From NCBI GenBank assembly GCA_018268055.1, contig JAFDXF010000017.1, positions 124,001-188,000 on the forward strand: a DNA stretch of 64,000 nt. Reading direction: 5' to 3'. The position numbers and the translations under genes are program-made. Of the stretch, positions 55,371 through 63,875 are shown one piece after another. Numbering within the stretch: the first letter of the stretch is position 1; the number at the start of each line of letters is the position of its first letter. Under the pieces are notes generated by a model. The model saw only the letters and a program-made list of their open reading frames with translations, had not been told where the DNA came from and searched no databases. The stretch comes from Bacteroidota bacterium (GTDB lineage: Bacteria > Bacteroidota > Bacteroidia > Chitinophagales > Chitinophagaceae).

Positions 55371-55426
55371 CCGACAAGCCCACCTAAAAAAAGCCCTTAG
55401 TTAAAAGATATTGGCGGGCTTGTCGG
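55371..55426. repeat. 14-bp inverted repeat with 28-base loop
   Basis: CCGACAAGCCCACC at 55371-55384 pairs with GGCGGGCTTGTCGG at 55413-55426 with one mismatch. No T-run follows, so it is not a simple terminator. It may be a recombination site or the remains of a mobile element end. Confidence 0.65.
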
Positions 55427-55771
55427 TTTACATTTTCGTTGGCCGACGTTTGTGCTGTTTGTATGGTACAAAGTATTTTTGTAGTTGTTGGCTTCATATA
55501 GCGATTAAATTTTTCAAAAACAGACATGGTAAAGCCAACAGCCTTTGGGGATGTAAAAAACGGAAAACATTATTTGCTCATAGTGTACATCGGCTTGTTT
55601 AAAAACGCAACCAGTTATGTTGGTTACATAATGAGATAAAATCATTTTAAACTACCTTAAACATTCTATACACCTTCCCGAACTTGCAGTTTGTTTAATC
55701 CAAATTAAACTATCTTCAACAACCTTAAACTATTCTAAGCCCTGCTCAATAGATATTCCCCTGCTCAAAAG
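55427..55771. other. Gene-free stretch with short AT-rich repeats
   Basis: No supported gene. Near 55645-55735 the motif AAACTA-CTT(A/C)AAC recurs three or four times with variation, just before the structured element at 55772. Confidence 0.45.
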
Positions 55772-55846
55772 CTGCCGGATAGAAACGGATACCCCGCTGA
55801 AGGCTTTGTGCTCGGGCTCTTGTGGCGGAGTAGGAGTGGATAGCCG
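55772..55846 (+). repeat. Dispersed structured element, copy B
   Basis: A 75-base GC-richer segment in AT-rich surroundings. It contains GGATACCCCGCTGAAGG, TTTGTGCTCGGGCTC and GGAGTAGGAGTGGATAGCC. A diverged copy is at 45139-45211. Both lie on the plus strand about 140-150 bases before the -7 box of the next gene. Possible Flavo-1-type RNA. Confidence 0.55.
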
Positions 55847-55983
55847 GTACCCCGAAAGTTGAATAGCGAACAAAAAGCTGATAGCCAAAAACATTTCTTT
55901 ATTGCTTTTTTATTATATCATTGTTTCTCTTTCCGAATTGGAGAATTAATACGCCATTATTCAGAATTGTATTTTCAGTTAGT

Positions 55984-55991
55984 TAAATTTG
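55984..55991 (+). promoter_or_regulatory. -7 box of paaZ (TAAATTTG)
   Basis: Perfect TAnnTTTG, 18 bases before the ATG at 56010. The -33 TTG is not at the usual distance. Confidence 0.5.
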
Positions 55992-56009
55992 TACACTAAC
56001 AGAAGCAAT

Positions 56010-58085
56010 ATGTATCGACTACAAAACTATATAGCAGGCGAATGGGTAAATGGAGCTGGTGATGGACAGAACTTGTTCAACGCTGTTACCGGTGAAGAGA
56101 TTGCTACAGCATCTACCAAAGGATTGGATTTTAAGGCAATGACGGATTATGCAAGAAGAGTAGGTAATCCTGCTTTGCGCAAAATGACTTTTCATGAAAG
56201 AGGGAATATGCTCAAAGCATTAGCCATGCATCTACGCAAACACTTAGATGAGTTTTACAAAGTATCTTATCAAACCGGCGCTACCAAAGCAGATAGCTGG
56301 GTGGATATAGAAGGTGGCATCGGCAATTTGTTCTCTAATGCGTCCTTGCGCAGAAGGCTTTCTAACGAAACATTTATCGTAGATGGCGAAAGTATTAACC
56401 TCGGTAAAAACAATACGTTTATGGGTACGCACATCATGGTACCGAAAGAAGGTGTGGCTATTCATATCAATGCTTTTAATTTTCCGGTGTGGGGTATGTT
56501 GGAAAAAATAGCGGTGAACTTATTAGCCGGTATGCCGGCAATCGTGAAACCCGCTACTATTACAAGCTACCTGACCGAAGCGGTAGTGAAAGAAATTATC
56601 GCTTCAAAGATTTTACCGGAAGGTGCATTGCAACTAATCTGTGGCAGTGCAGGCGATTTGTTGAATCATGTGATGAGTCAGGATGTAGTAACATTTACCG
56701 GTAGTGCAATCACAGGATTGATGTTGAAAAAAACAAACGCTATCTTAGAAAATAATGTGCCGTTCAATATGGAGGCAGACAGCCTGAACAGTATTGTATT
56801 GGGCGAAGATGTGACTCCCGAAAATCCGGAGTGGGATATTTTCATCAAAGAAATAAGAAGAGAGATGACGCTGAAGTGTGGGCAGCGATGCACCGGTGTG
56901 CGAAGAATTTTTGTTCCGGAAAATAAAATAGAAGCAGTAGAAAAATCTTTGAAAGCCGCATTGGCACAGACGGTAATCGGTAATCCGCTGAATGAAAAAG
57001 TAAGAATGGGGAGCCTTGCAGGTGAATCGCAAAGAGAAGAAGTGAAAACTCAAGTAAAAAAATTATTGGCGAGTTCTCAAATTATTTATGGCTCATTGGA
57101 TAGTGTGCAATTGGTGGATGCAGATGCAGTGAAAGGCGCATTTTTTTCACCGATATTATTGATGAATGATAAACCTTTTGAAGCAAAAGAAGCACACGAG
57201 GTAGAAGCATTCGGGCCGGTGAGTACTTTGATGCCGTACAAAAATTTAGATGATGCCATTGCGCTGAGTAAAATGGGTAAAGGTAGTTTGGTAAGCACTA
57301 TTGTTACGGCCGATTATTCAATCGCCAAAAAATATGTGATAGAAGCGGCAACGCATCACGGTAGAATACTAGTGCTGAATAATGAATGCGCCAAAGAAAA
57401 CACCGGCCATGGATCGCCATTGCCCATGCTGACACATGGGGGCCCGGGGCGTGCAGGCGGCGGCGAAGAAATGGGCGGACTCAGAGGTGTAAAACATTAC
57501 TTGCAAAGAACAGCATTGCAAGGTTCGCCCACAACGATTACAGAAGTGGTGAATGTGTATCAGCAGTATGCCAATGGAAAAAGTACGGGCAAGCATCCAT
57601 TCGAAAAACATTTTGAGGAACTACAAATCGGCGATCAAATTGTTACTGAAAAAAGAACGATTACGAGTGAAGACATTGACCGCTTTGCCGACCTGAGCGG
57701 CGATCATTTTTATGCGCATATCAAAACAACGGATTTCACCGGAACAATGTTTGAGCAGCAAGTAGCACACGGATATTTTATCATGAGTATTGCAGCAGGA
57801 TTATTTGTGGATAGTTATGAATTGAATCCTGTGCTGTTGAATTATGGCATTGATGAATTGCGTTTTACAAAACCGGTTTATCCCGGAGCAGAAATTCATA
57901 TTCGCTTTACCTGTAAAGAGAAATTACCCAATGACAAAAGAGTGATTGAAAAGCCGGAAGACTTCAAACGGGGCGATGATATTGAAAAAGGAATTGTAAA
58001 GTGGTTGGTAGAAATGATTGATGAAACCAATGAAATAACCGGCGTAGCCACTATTTTGACAATGGTGAAGACACTGAAACAATAA
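56010..58085 (+). CDS. paaZ: Bifunctional PaaZ: aldehyde dehydrogenase and oxepin-CoA hydrolase
   Basis: A 691-residue PaaZ. The N-terminal aldehyde dehydrogenase has AINAFNFPVWGMLEKIAVNLLAGMPAIVKPA, TFTGSAITGL, and the catalytic Cys in LKCGQRCTGVRR. After residue about 530 comes a MaoC-like hydratase (QIVTEKRTITSEDIDRFADLSGDHFYAH, then VAHGYFIMSIAAGLF). It opens the oxepin ring of phenylacetate breakdown and oxidises the aldehyde formed. The enoyl-CoA hydratase at 59412 could act next. The ring-oxygenase genes (paaABCDE) are not in the window. Confidence 0.93.
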   Translation: MYRLQNYIAGEWVNGAGDGQNLFNAVTGEEIATASTKGLDFKAMTDYARRVGNPALRKMTFHERGNMLKALAMHLRKHLDEFYKVSYQTGATKADSWVDIEGGIGNLFSNASLRRRLSNETFIVDGESINLGKNNTFMGTHIMVPKEGVAIHINAFNFPVWGMLEKIAVNLLAGMPAIVKPATITSYLTEAVVKEIIASKILPEGALQLICGSAGDLLNHVMSQDVVTFTGSAITGLMLKKTNAILENNVPFNMEADSLNSIVLGEDVTPENPEWDIFIKEIRREMTLKCGQRCTGVRRIFVPENKIEAVEKSLKAALAQTVIGNPLNEKVRMGSLAGESQREEVKTQVKKLLASSQIIYGSLDSVQLVDADAVKGAFFSPILLMNDKPFEAKEAHEVEAFGPVSTLMPYKNLDDAIALSKMGKGSLVSTIVTADYSIAKKYVIEAATHHGRILVLNNECAKENTGHGSPLPMLTHGGPGRAGGGEEMGGLRGVKHYLQRTALQGSPTTITEVVNVYQQYANGKSTGKHPFEKHFEELQIGDQIVTEKRTITSEDIDRFADLSGDHFYAHIKTTDFTGTMFEQQVAHGYFIMSIAAGLFVDSYELNPVLLNYGIDELRFTKPVYPGAEIHIRFTCKEKLPNDKRVIEKPEDFKRGDDIEKGIVKWLVEMIDETNEITGVATILTMVKTLKQ

Positions 58086-58107
58086 TGATCTATTAAAGTA
58101 AATTGAA

Positions 58108-58734
58108 ATGCACGTACCAAAATTATTTCAAGAGACGGATGAAAAAATAATAGAACAGTTTATAAGAGATACCGGCTTTGCTACTTTGATTACCAAAGGT
58201 GCAGCATATCCCACCGCCACTCATATTCCGATTGAGTTGGAAATAAATGAACAAGGCGAAAAAGTTTTGTGGGGGCATATTTCAAAAGCAAACCCGCAGT
58301 GGCAAGAGTTTGAAAATTCACCAAACGTGTTGGCGGTTTTTCTATCAAATATTAATTCATACATTTCTTCATCATGGTACAATCATCCGAATGCGCCTAC
58401 CTGGAACTATATGAGTGTGCAGATAACTGGAAAGATTAAAATACTGCAAGGAGAGCCATTATGGGAAAGTGTGCGCCGTTTAACCAATCGATATGAACGA
58501 AACGTGAAGCATCCTGTTTCATTGGACACACTTCCTAAAGAGGTGCAAAAACAAATGAATGGAATTGTCGGATTTGAAATTTCAATTGATAAAGTAGAGG
58601 CAGCATTCAAGCTTAGTCAAAACAGGAATGACAAAGATTTTCAAAATATTTTAAAAGAACTTCGCCAAAGCGGTGTTTATATTTCGGAAAGAATGGCTGA
58701 TGCAATGGAGGAACAACGAAAAAGAACAGAATAA
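58108..58734 (+). CDS. PaiB-like FMN-binding protein
   Basis: A 208-residue PaiB-family split-barrel protein. It has GFATLITKGAAYPTATHIPIELE, HISKANPQW, SSSWYNHPNAPTWNYMSVQITG and the C-terminal KLSQNRNDKDFQNI. The family is called FMN-binding negative transcriptional regulator, but direct DNA binding is poorly supported. An FMN- or haem-linked enzyme is the alternative. It follows paaZ by 22 bases, same operon. Confidence 0.9.
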   Translation: MHVPKLFQETDEKIIEQFIRDTGFATLITKGAAYPTATHIPIELEINEQGEKVLWGHISKANPQWQEFENSPNVLAVFLSNINSYISSSWYNHPNAPTWNYMSVQITGKIKILQGEPLWESVRRLTNRYERNVKHPVSLDTLPKEVQKQMNGIVGFEISIDKVEAAFKLSQNRNDKDFQNILKELRQSGVYISERMADAMEEQRKRTE

Positions 58735-58757
58735 AAATAGGTCGAAAAACTCAATCA

Positions 58758-59300
58758 TTATTTAAGCGTTAGCTCTATAGCATTAATTCTTTGCCAAGAG
58801 CCCGAACCTGTGCACAAGGAATAAACTTCATGATTAGAAACGGGAGCCAATTTTTTTTCTATGCCATTTTGTTTTAATACTATTTCAAATTCTCTACTTA
58901 CGTACTGATAATCGTTGGTATTTTCTTGAAGAATCATACAGTCATTCTGTGCTTGATTAAGTACAACGGCATAATATCCTGCTCCTAAAAAAGAGCATCC
59001 TTCCGACTGCTGTTTTGCCCAAGACTGCCAACTCCCCTCATATTTATTGTATAATGAATTTTGAATTGTTCCAAATCGGATACTTAAAGGCTTATCTGCA
59101 TAAGAACATTTTTGAGGATTTGCATTATTGATCTCTTTTAAATAAACAGAACCATTTAATTTGCTAATTGGCTTACCTCGATTATTCATTAATTTGATTA
59201 CAACTATATGAGAACCGTCAAAAGGGCAATGCTGGGCATTTGCGTAAATTGAAAACCACAATAATAACAATGCTGCTAAAAAAAGATTCTTCCTTCTCAT
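58758..59300 (-). CDS. Hypothetical exported cysteine-containing protein
   Basis: A 180-residue protein with signal peptide (MRRKNLFLAALLLLWFSIYANA). The mature part begins QHCPFDGSHIVVIKLMNNRGKPISKLNG, a beta-sandwich-like start, with five further cysteines, probably in disulfides. No family recognised. It is convergent with the paaZ operon. Confidence 0.65.
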   Translation of the reverse strand: MRRKNLFLAALLLLWFSIYANAQHCPFDGSHIVVIKLMNNRGKPISKLNGSVYLKEINNANPQKCSYADKPLSIRFGTIQNSLYNKYEGSWQSWAKQQSEGCSFLGAGYYAVVLNQAQNDCMILQENTNDYQYVSREFEIVLKQNGIEKKLAPVSNHEVYSLCTGSGSWQRINAIELTLK

Positions 59301-59386
59301 ATTTGTGCTAAAGATAATTAATGAAACATAAAAATTTAATCACCCGTTAATATTTAACAATTATATAAATGGGTACAACTATAAAT

Positions 59387-59394
59387 TATATTTG
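59387..59394 (+). promoter_or_regulatory. -7 box of the enoyl-CoA hydratase gene (TATATTTG)
   Basis: Perfect TAnnTTTG, 17 bases before the ATG. Confidence 0.5.
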
Positions 59395-59411
59395 TAAAAA
59401 AATAATTTTTT

Positions 59412-60182
59412 ATGGCAATAGCAGAAACCAACGGATATGTAAAATCAGAAACACATAATGGTATAACGACTGTTGAATTTTTTCATCCGCAAAGCAATTC
59501 GCTACCTGCTCAGATACTGAGAGATTTAACTAAGGCCATTATACACGCAAGCAATGATCCGAATACGCTTGTAATTGTACTGCGTTCTGCAGGCGAGAAA
59601 ACGTTTTGCGCCGGCGCATCATTTGATGAACTTGTGCAGATAAAAACTGAACAAGAAGGACTTGCTTTTTTCAGTGGTTTTGCTCATGTAATTAATGCAA
59701 TAAGGCTATGCCCAAAATTTGTAATTGGACGCATACAAGGTAAATGTGTGGGTGGTGGTGTAGGATTGGCTGCAGCTGTTGATTATGCAATTGCTACCGA
59801 GGCATCGGATGTGAAGTTGAGCGAATTAGCCATAGGTATTGGCCCCTTCGTAGTTGGTCCGGCTGTAGAAAGGAAGATTGGTACTGCTGCATTCAGTTCG
59901 TTGGCGATTGATGCCTCAAGTTGGCGCAATGCTGATTGGGCAAAACGAAAAGGATTATTTTTCGAAATGCATCCGAATTTAGATAGTATGGATGAAGCTG
60001 TTTCAAAATTATCAAATCAGTTAGCGCATTCTTCTCCACACGCTATGGCAGAAATGAAAAAAATATTCTGGCAAGGCACAGAGAATTGGGATAAACTCTT
60101 ATCCGATCGAGCAAAAATCAGCGGCCAATTAGTGCTGAGCGATTTTACACGCAATGCCATTGCAAAATTCAAGAGTAAGTAA
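59412..60182 (+). CDS. Enoyl-CoA hydratase/isomerase family protein
   Basis: A 256-residue crotonase-fold protein. The oxyanion-hole blocks are KTFCAGASFDEL and GKCVGGGVGLAAAVDYAIAT, with a likely catalytic Glu in LSELAIGIGP. The usual second Glu position is less clear, so hydratase or isomerase activity cannot be fixed. Near paaZ, a role in phenylacetate breakdown (PaaF/PaaG type) is plausible. It ends directly against the convergent lipoprotein gene. Confidence 0.87.
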   Translation: MAIAETNGYVKSETHNGITTVEFFHPQSNSLPAQILRDLTKAIIHASNDPNTLVIVLRSAGEKTFCAGASFDELVQIKTEQEGLAFFSGFAHVINAIRLCPKFVIGRIQGKCVGGGVGLAAAVDYAIATEASDVKLSELAIGIGPFVVGPAVERKIGTAAFSSLAIDASSWRNADWAKRKGLFFEMHPNLDSMDEAVSKLSNQLAHSSPHAMAEMKKIFWQGTENWDKLLSDRAKISGQLVLSDFTRNAIAKFKSK

Positions 60183-60776
60183 TTAATCGCCCAATACGAT
60201 TGATGCCTCTATGGAAGAAACTTTTTTATTGTCCAATTTAAAAATAAGATCCTTGTCAAATGAGGTATCTCTTACATTGATATAAAATTTTGAAAAATTG
60301 GGTAGCCATGTAGTATCATTTACCTGTTCAAACTCGGGCCCCATATTTATAGGAGATTCATCATAAGCAGCAAGTACGGCAGCTTTACTATCACCTATTT
60401 TAATACCTGTTGCTGTTTTGCAAAGTGGACTATTTGTAGCTAATCCAAATATTTCCATTACCCGAGCATCATTTTCATTTTCAGTATAGCGTGGTTGAAA
60501 ATATAAGGTTAGGTTAATGTCTTTATATTTTGCGGTTGCTGTATCATACCAAATATCTTCTTCTTGTGCATGCTTCAGGCTGATTTTTTGACCAAGCAGT
60601 TTTTCTGCTTCATCAACAGACATACCTATTTTTAAATTGCCGATTCCGTTTTTGGTAATAATATAATCTGAGTTTCCGGTTGATTTTGTAGAGCCGGTGT
60701 TGCTGTCTTTGTTGTTTTTTGAATCACAAGCTACAAACACAGCGATAATAACAAGGCTTAAAATAAATTTTTTCAT
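60183..60776 (-). CDS. Hypothetical lipoprotein
   Basis: A 197-residue lipoprotein (signal MKKFILSLVIIAVFVAC) with a Ser/Asn/Gly-rich linker. Two similar blocks, IGNLKIGMSVDEAEKLLG and TGIKIGDSKAAVLAAYDES, recall the helix-strand unit of BamE/SmpA-like folds, but that is only a resemblance. Function unknown. Confidence 0.7.
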   Translation of the reverse strand: MKKFILSLVIIAVFVACDSKNNKDSNTGSTKSTGNSDYIITKNGIGNLKIGMSVDEAEKLLGQKISLKHAQEEDIWYDTATAKYKDINLTLYFQPRYTENENDARVMEIFGLATNSPLCKTATGIKIGDSKAAVLAAYDESPINMGPEFEQVNDTTWLPNFSKFYINVRDTSFDKDLIFKLDNKKVSSIEASIVLGD

Positions 60777-60844
60777 ATATCAGTTTTAATGGAATTGTGA
60801 AGATAATAAAAGAGCGGTTGAATTAAATTTTCTCTGTTAAAAAA

Positions 60845-61966
60845 TTAAAATGATTTTTCTGTCATTTTCCAATTTACATTTCTGTCTTTTAGGTAATTGA
60901 GTACGAAATCAAAACAGTTAGCGTGCTTGCCAACCAATTCCGGAGGGGAAACACCTTTTTCTGTAAATAAATTTTGTGCAATTAAATTTACGGCTGCTGT
61001 GCAAGTATAACCCGTTGTTCTTGCCATAGATGTGGTTTGTGTGGTCGAATCTGTTTGGTCAAATAAATTGTATGTTATCGTTTTGTCTTTTGATTTCAAT
61101 ATTACTTTCATGATGGTGAACTCTTCTTCGCCTTCATCCAATTTCCATTCTTTTATCATCCAATTTGTGGTTGTTTCCAATTGAGAAACAAGCTTGTTAT
61201 TTACTAAAATAGTTTTATCGTCAAGTAAGCCGCCGTTTTTCAAAGCGATGATAAAATCAAGATGGCCGGGCCAGCGCAAAGTTTTTTCTTTTAAGTTGGG
61301 AATATGTCCCATTGTTTCAATCAAAGAACGTAAACCATCGGTATTGAATGCTTCTAATGCTCCAACGGAGTCAAAATTTATTATTTCTCTTTCGCTCAAT
61401 GCAGGTTTAGAAATGATTTGTCCATTTTCAATCATTCTGGCAGGACGTATATATTCTTCGATTACATCCATTGGAGAAAAAGGAGCTTTGTAAAAAAATG
61501 GAGGCTTAGGATGCAATGGTAAACCTCCTACATAAAATTCAAAAGAATCAATTTTCATTTCTTCATTGTATCTGCCCAATATAAAGTTGCTCATGCCTGG
61601 TGCTACACCACAATCTGTAATAACAGTTACATTTTTCTCTTTAGCTAATTGATGTAGTTGCATCGCATCTTCTGGAAAGAAAGAAATATCTACTACATTT
61701 TTTCCGACATTGATTGCCGCTTCTAAAACTTTATAGCCCATAAATCCGGGAACAGCAGTAACTACTATATCAAAATGTGTAAGCCATTCATTGTATTTAT
61801 CGAATCGTTGCAAATCAGCATTAACAGATTCTATTGCTCCGTTCTTATTTTTCAGTGCAATTAAGTTGTCAACGTCATTATCAAAAGATGTAACCGAATG
61901 GACTTTAGCTAAATCTAAAGCAATAGTGCTACCAACCATTCCGGCTCCTAAAACAGCGATTTTCAT
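60845..61966 (-). CDS. Saccharopine dehydrogenase-like oxidoreductase
   Basis: A 373-residue NAD(P)-binding enzyme. The Rossmann loop is VLGAGMVGSTIALDL at 4-18; then VVTAVPGFMGYKVLEAAI, DCGVAPGMSNFILGRY and a C-terminal domain with RWPGHLDFI and ARTTGYTCTAAVNLI. It is of the lysine 6-dehydrogenase/saccharopine reductase group and acts in lysine or related amino-acid metabolism. The exact substrate is not readable from the sequence. Confidence 0.87.
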   Translation of the reverse strand: MKIAVLGAGMVGSTIALDLAKVHSVTSFDNDVDNLIALKNKNGAIESVNADLQRFDKYNEWLTHFDIVVTAVPGFMGYKVLEAAINVGKNVVDISFFPEDAMQLHQLAKEKNVTVITDCGVAPGMSNFILGRYNEEMKIDSFEFYVGGLPLHPKPPFFYKAPFSPMDVIEEYIRPARMIENGQIISKPALSEREIINFDSVGALEAFNTDGLRSLIETMGHIPNLKEKTLRWPGHLDFIIALKNGGLLDDKTILVNNKLVSQLETTTNWMIKEWKLDEGEEEFTIMKVILKSKDKTITYNLFDQTDSTTQTTSMARTTGYTCTAAVNLIAQNLFTEKGVSPPELVGKHANCFDFVLNYLKDRNVNWKMTEKSF

Positions 61967-62045
61967 TTTAAATTTTTAAAATAATGGTGATGTGCAAATA
62001 TTTTCTATTTACTATGAATAGAAAAAGACTTCAAAAGTTGCTTCC

Positions 62046-63488
62046 CTATTTTTTATTTGATTGATTTCTTCTTCCCTGCAAAATCTTATAAAATGAACGA
62101 CTTCTTATTTCATCTATAGTGAGACCGGTTTCAGCGGCTTCTACTTCAGTAATTGCGCCACAGTTCATAGCTTTTAGAAAAAAGTTTAAAAGACCTTGTC
62201 CCGTTGCTGCATCATCGAAGATATCTCCGGTGAGTGTGGAGATGGCCGCACGCTCTACAAATATCTTCAACCGATTCTTAGCATCGGCCATACTGCTTAG
62301 AAAGAAATAATAAGTAGCGGCGTATCGCATTGGTAACTGTGCAGGGTTCAAATCCCAGCCTTGATAAAAACCATTGATGAGTGAGTGCATCGTATGGTTG
62401 TAACCGATTCGCCATGCATTGTGAACGGATAAATTGTTTTCTTTTTTTTCTTTCGCAGTCAATTTATTGCCACGATGAGGAGCAACGGGCATTACATTCG
62501 TTGCGCCATCTGATAAAAATATTCCTGTTCCACCCAAAGCAACTTTGGTCATGTGGTGTGCAAAATCGCAAACGGGATGAGCCATTGTTTGATACTTAGC
62601 GGTAATGCCGCAAGATGCTGTGTAATCATAAGTGCCGAAATGCGCAGCAATTAATCTCCCTTCGCCTGCACGTACAATGCGCATCAACGGATTTCTGCCT
62701 TCTTCATCCATGATAATCTGTGTGGCTTCTACCATTGTTTCCATCTTTAGTGCTCCACGCTTCAAATTATTTTTTTGCTCAATGATTTCCAAAAACTGAA
62801 CCATAGTGGTTACTTGCTCGGGAATAGTAACCTTTGGCAGCATCACCACAAAATTATCGGGCAGTTTGCCTTTTGTTTGTGTTAAAAGCGTAGTCAGGAA
62901 AATATCTAAAGTTCTTGCACCACGTATTTTTAAGTCTTCAGTAAATGGCTTGATACGAATACCGATAAATGGCGAAATAGTTTTATTCTTCATACCTTTT
63001 GCCAATTCAATCGCTGCATACACAGCAGTTGCATCTTCTTCATCATCCGGACGATTGCCAAAACCATCTTCAAAGTCAATACGAAAATCTTCAACGGGTT
63101 CTGTTTGTAGTTTCTGAATCATTTTTTGATACACAGTGTAAGCAAGCCATGCAGGATGCTTTCTTCTTTCTTTTTCACTCATTTTGTCTAATTTCTTTAT
63201 GAGTGCTGATTTTTTTGTTTTTTCTTTTGGCAATTTTTCATACCCATCAAATTTTAATACTTCGGCAAGTGTGATGAAGTCGGGGGAATAAGTTCTCAAA
63301 CTTTTCAAAGCAATTTCACCCATTTTGATACAGGTGTCAGATTTAAAAAGATTTGCACCGCCATAAACAGTATGTACCGCTTGTCGTTCGGGCTTATCTC
63401 CCGGATAGATTTTTTGAAATTTTAAATTTGCAGTACTTAATGAACTGAATAATTTTTCTTTTTCGTTGTCGGAGATACTGAAGGTCAT
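62046..63488 (-). CDS. DUF6986 protein, malate synthase/HpcH aldolase-like
   Basis: A 480-residue protein of the DUF6986 family. The motif RIDFEDGFGNRPDDEED near 142-158 resembles the metal-binding DFED of malate synthase and HpcH/CitE aldolases. IKMETMVEATQII-like sequence (LKMETMVEATQII) and IAAHFGTYDYTASCGI fit the same barrel. Directly downstream of uraH and uraD, it may use glyoxylate or another C2/C3 product of urate breakdown; this is inference from position and fold. Confidence 0.82.
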   Translation of the reverse strand: MTFSISDNEKEKLFSSLSTANLKFQKIYPGDKPERQAVHTVYGGANLFKSDTCIKMGEIALKSLRTYSPDFITLAEVLKFDGYEKLPKEKTKKSALIKKLDKMSEKERRKHPAWLAYTVYQKMIQKLQTEPVEDFRIDFEDGFGNRPDDEEDATAVYAAIELAKGMKNKTISPFIGIRIKPFTEDLKIRGARTLDIFLTTLLTQTKGKLPDNFVVMLPKVTIPEQVTTMVQFLEIIEQKNNLKRGALKMETMVEATQIIMDEEGRNPLMRIVRAGEGRLIAAHFGTYDYTASCGITAKYQTMAHPVCDFAHHMTKVALGGTGIFLSDGATNVMPVAPHRGNKLTAKEKKENNLSVHNAWRIGYNHTMHSLINGFYQGWDLNPAQLPMRYAATYYFFLSSMADAKNRLKIFVERAAISTLTGDIFDDAATGQGLLNFFLKAMNCGAITEVEAAETGLTIDEIRSRSFYKILQGRRNQSNKK

Positions 63489-63527
63489 AATTTAAAAATA
63501 AAATGTTATTGTTGAATTTGTTTTCGG

Positions 63528-63866
63528 TCAAGAGCCTCTGTATGTTGTATATCCAAACGGATTGAGTAATAATGGTACATGATAATGCTCTGCATCTTTA
63601 ATGAAGAAAACTATTTCTACAAAGGGATAAAATGATTGTATGTGTATCTGATTAAAATATTCGTTTGTTTCAAAAATTAGCTTATATACACCTGAATCTA
63701 AAACAAACGTTTTGGATAATAAATCAGAAACTCTTCCATCGGTATTGGTAATACCTTTTGCAATTTCTTTCCATTCGTTATTAGAATTTTTTTGTAAACT
63801 GATTTTCACACCGGCTGCAGGTCGGCCACTGCTGGTATCTAAAACATGTGTGGTAATTTGACTCAT
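63528..63866 (-). CDS. uraH: 5-hydroxyisourate hydrolase
   Basis: A 112-residue transthyretin-like HIU hydrolase. The catalytic set is present: His7 in TTHVLD, Arg in SSGRPAAGVKI, His in HYHVPLLLNPFGYTTYRGS, and the invariant C-terminal YRGS. It hydrolyses 5-hydroxyisourate, the product of urate oxidation, to OHCU. It begins nine bases after the uraD stop. Confidence 0.96.
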   Translation of the reverse strand: MSQITTHVLDTSSGRPAAGVKISLQKNSNNEWKEIAKGITNTDGRVSDLLSKTFVLDSGVYKLIFETNEYFNQIHIQSFYPFVEIVFFIKDAEHYHVPLLLNPFGYTTYRGS

Positions 63867-63875
63867 ATTGTTTTT

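Noticed and set aside
62341..62361. GGTTCAAATCCCAGCC looks like a tRNA T-arm.
   Set aside because: It lies inside the DUF6986 coding region and no acceptor stem or anticodon arm can be built around it.
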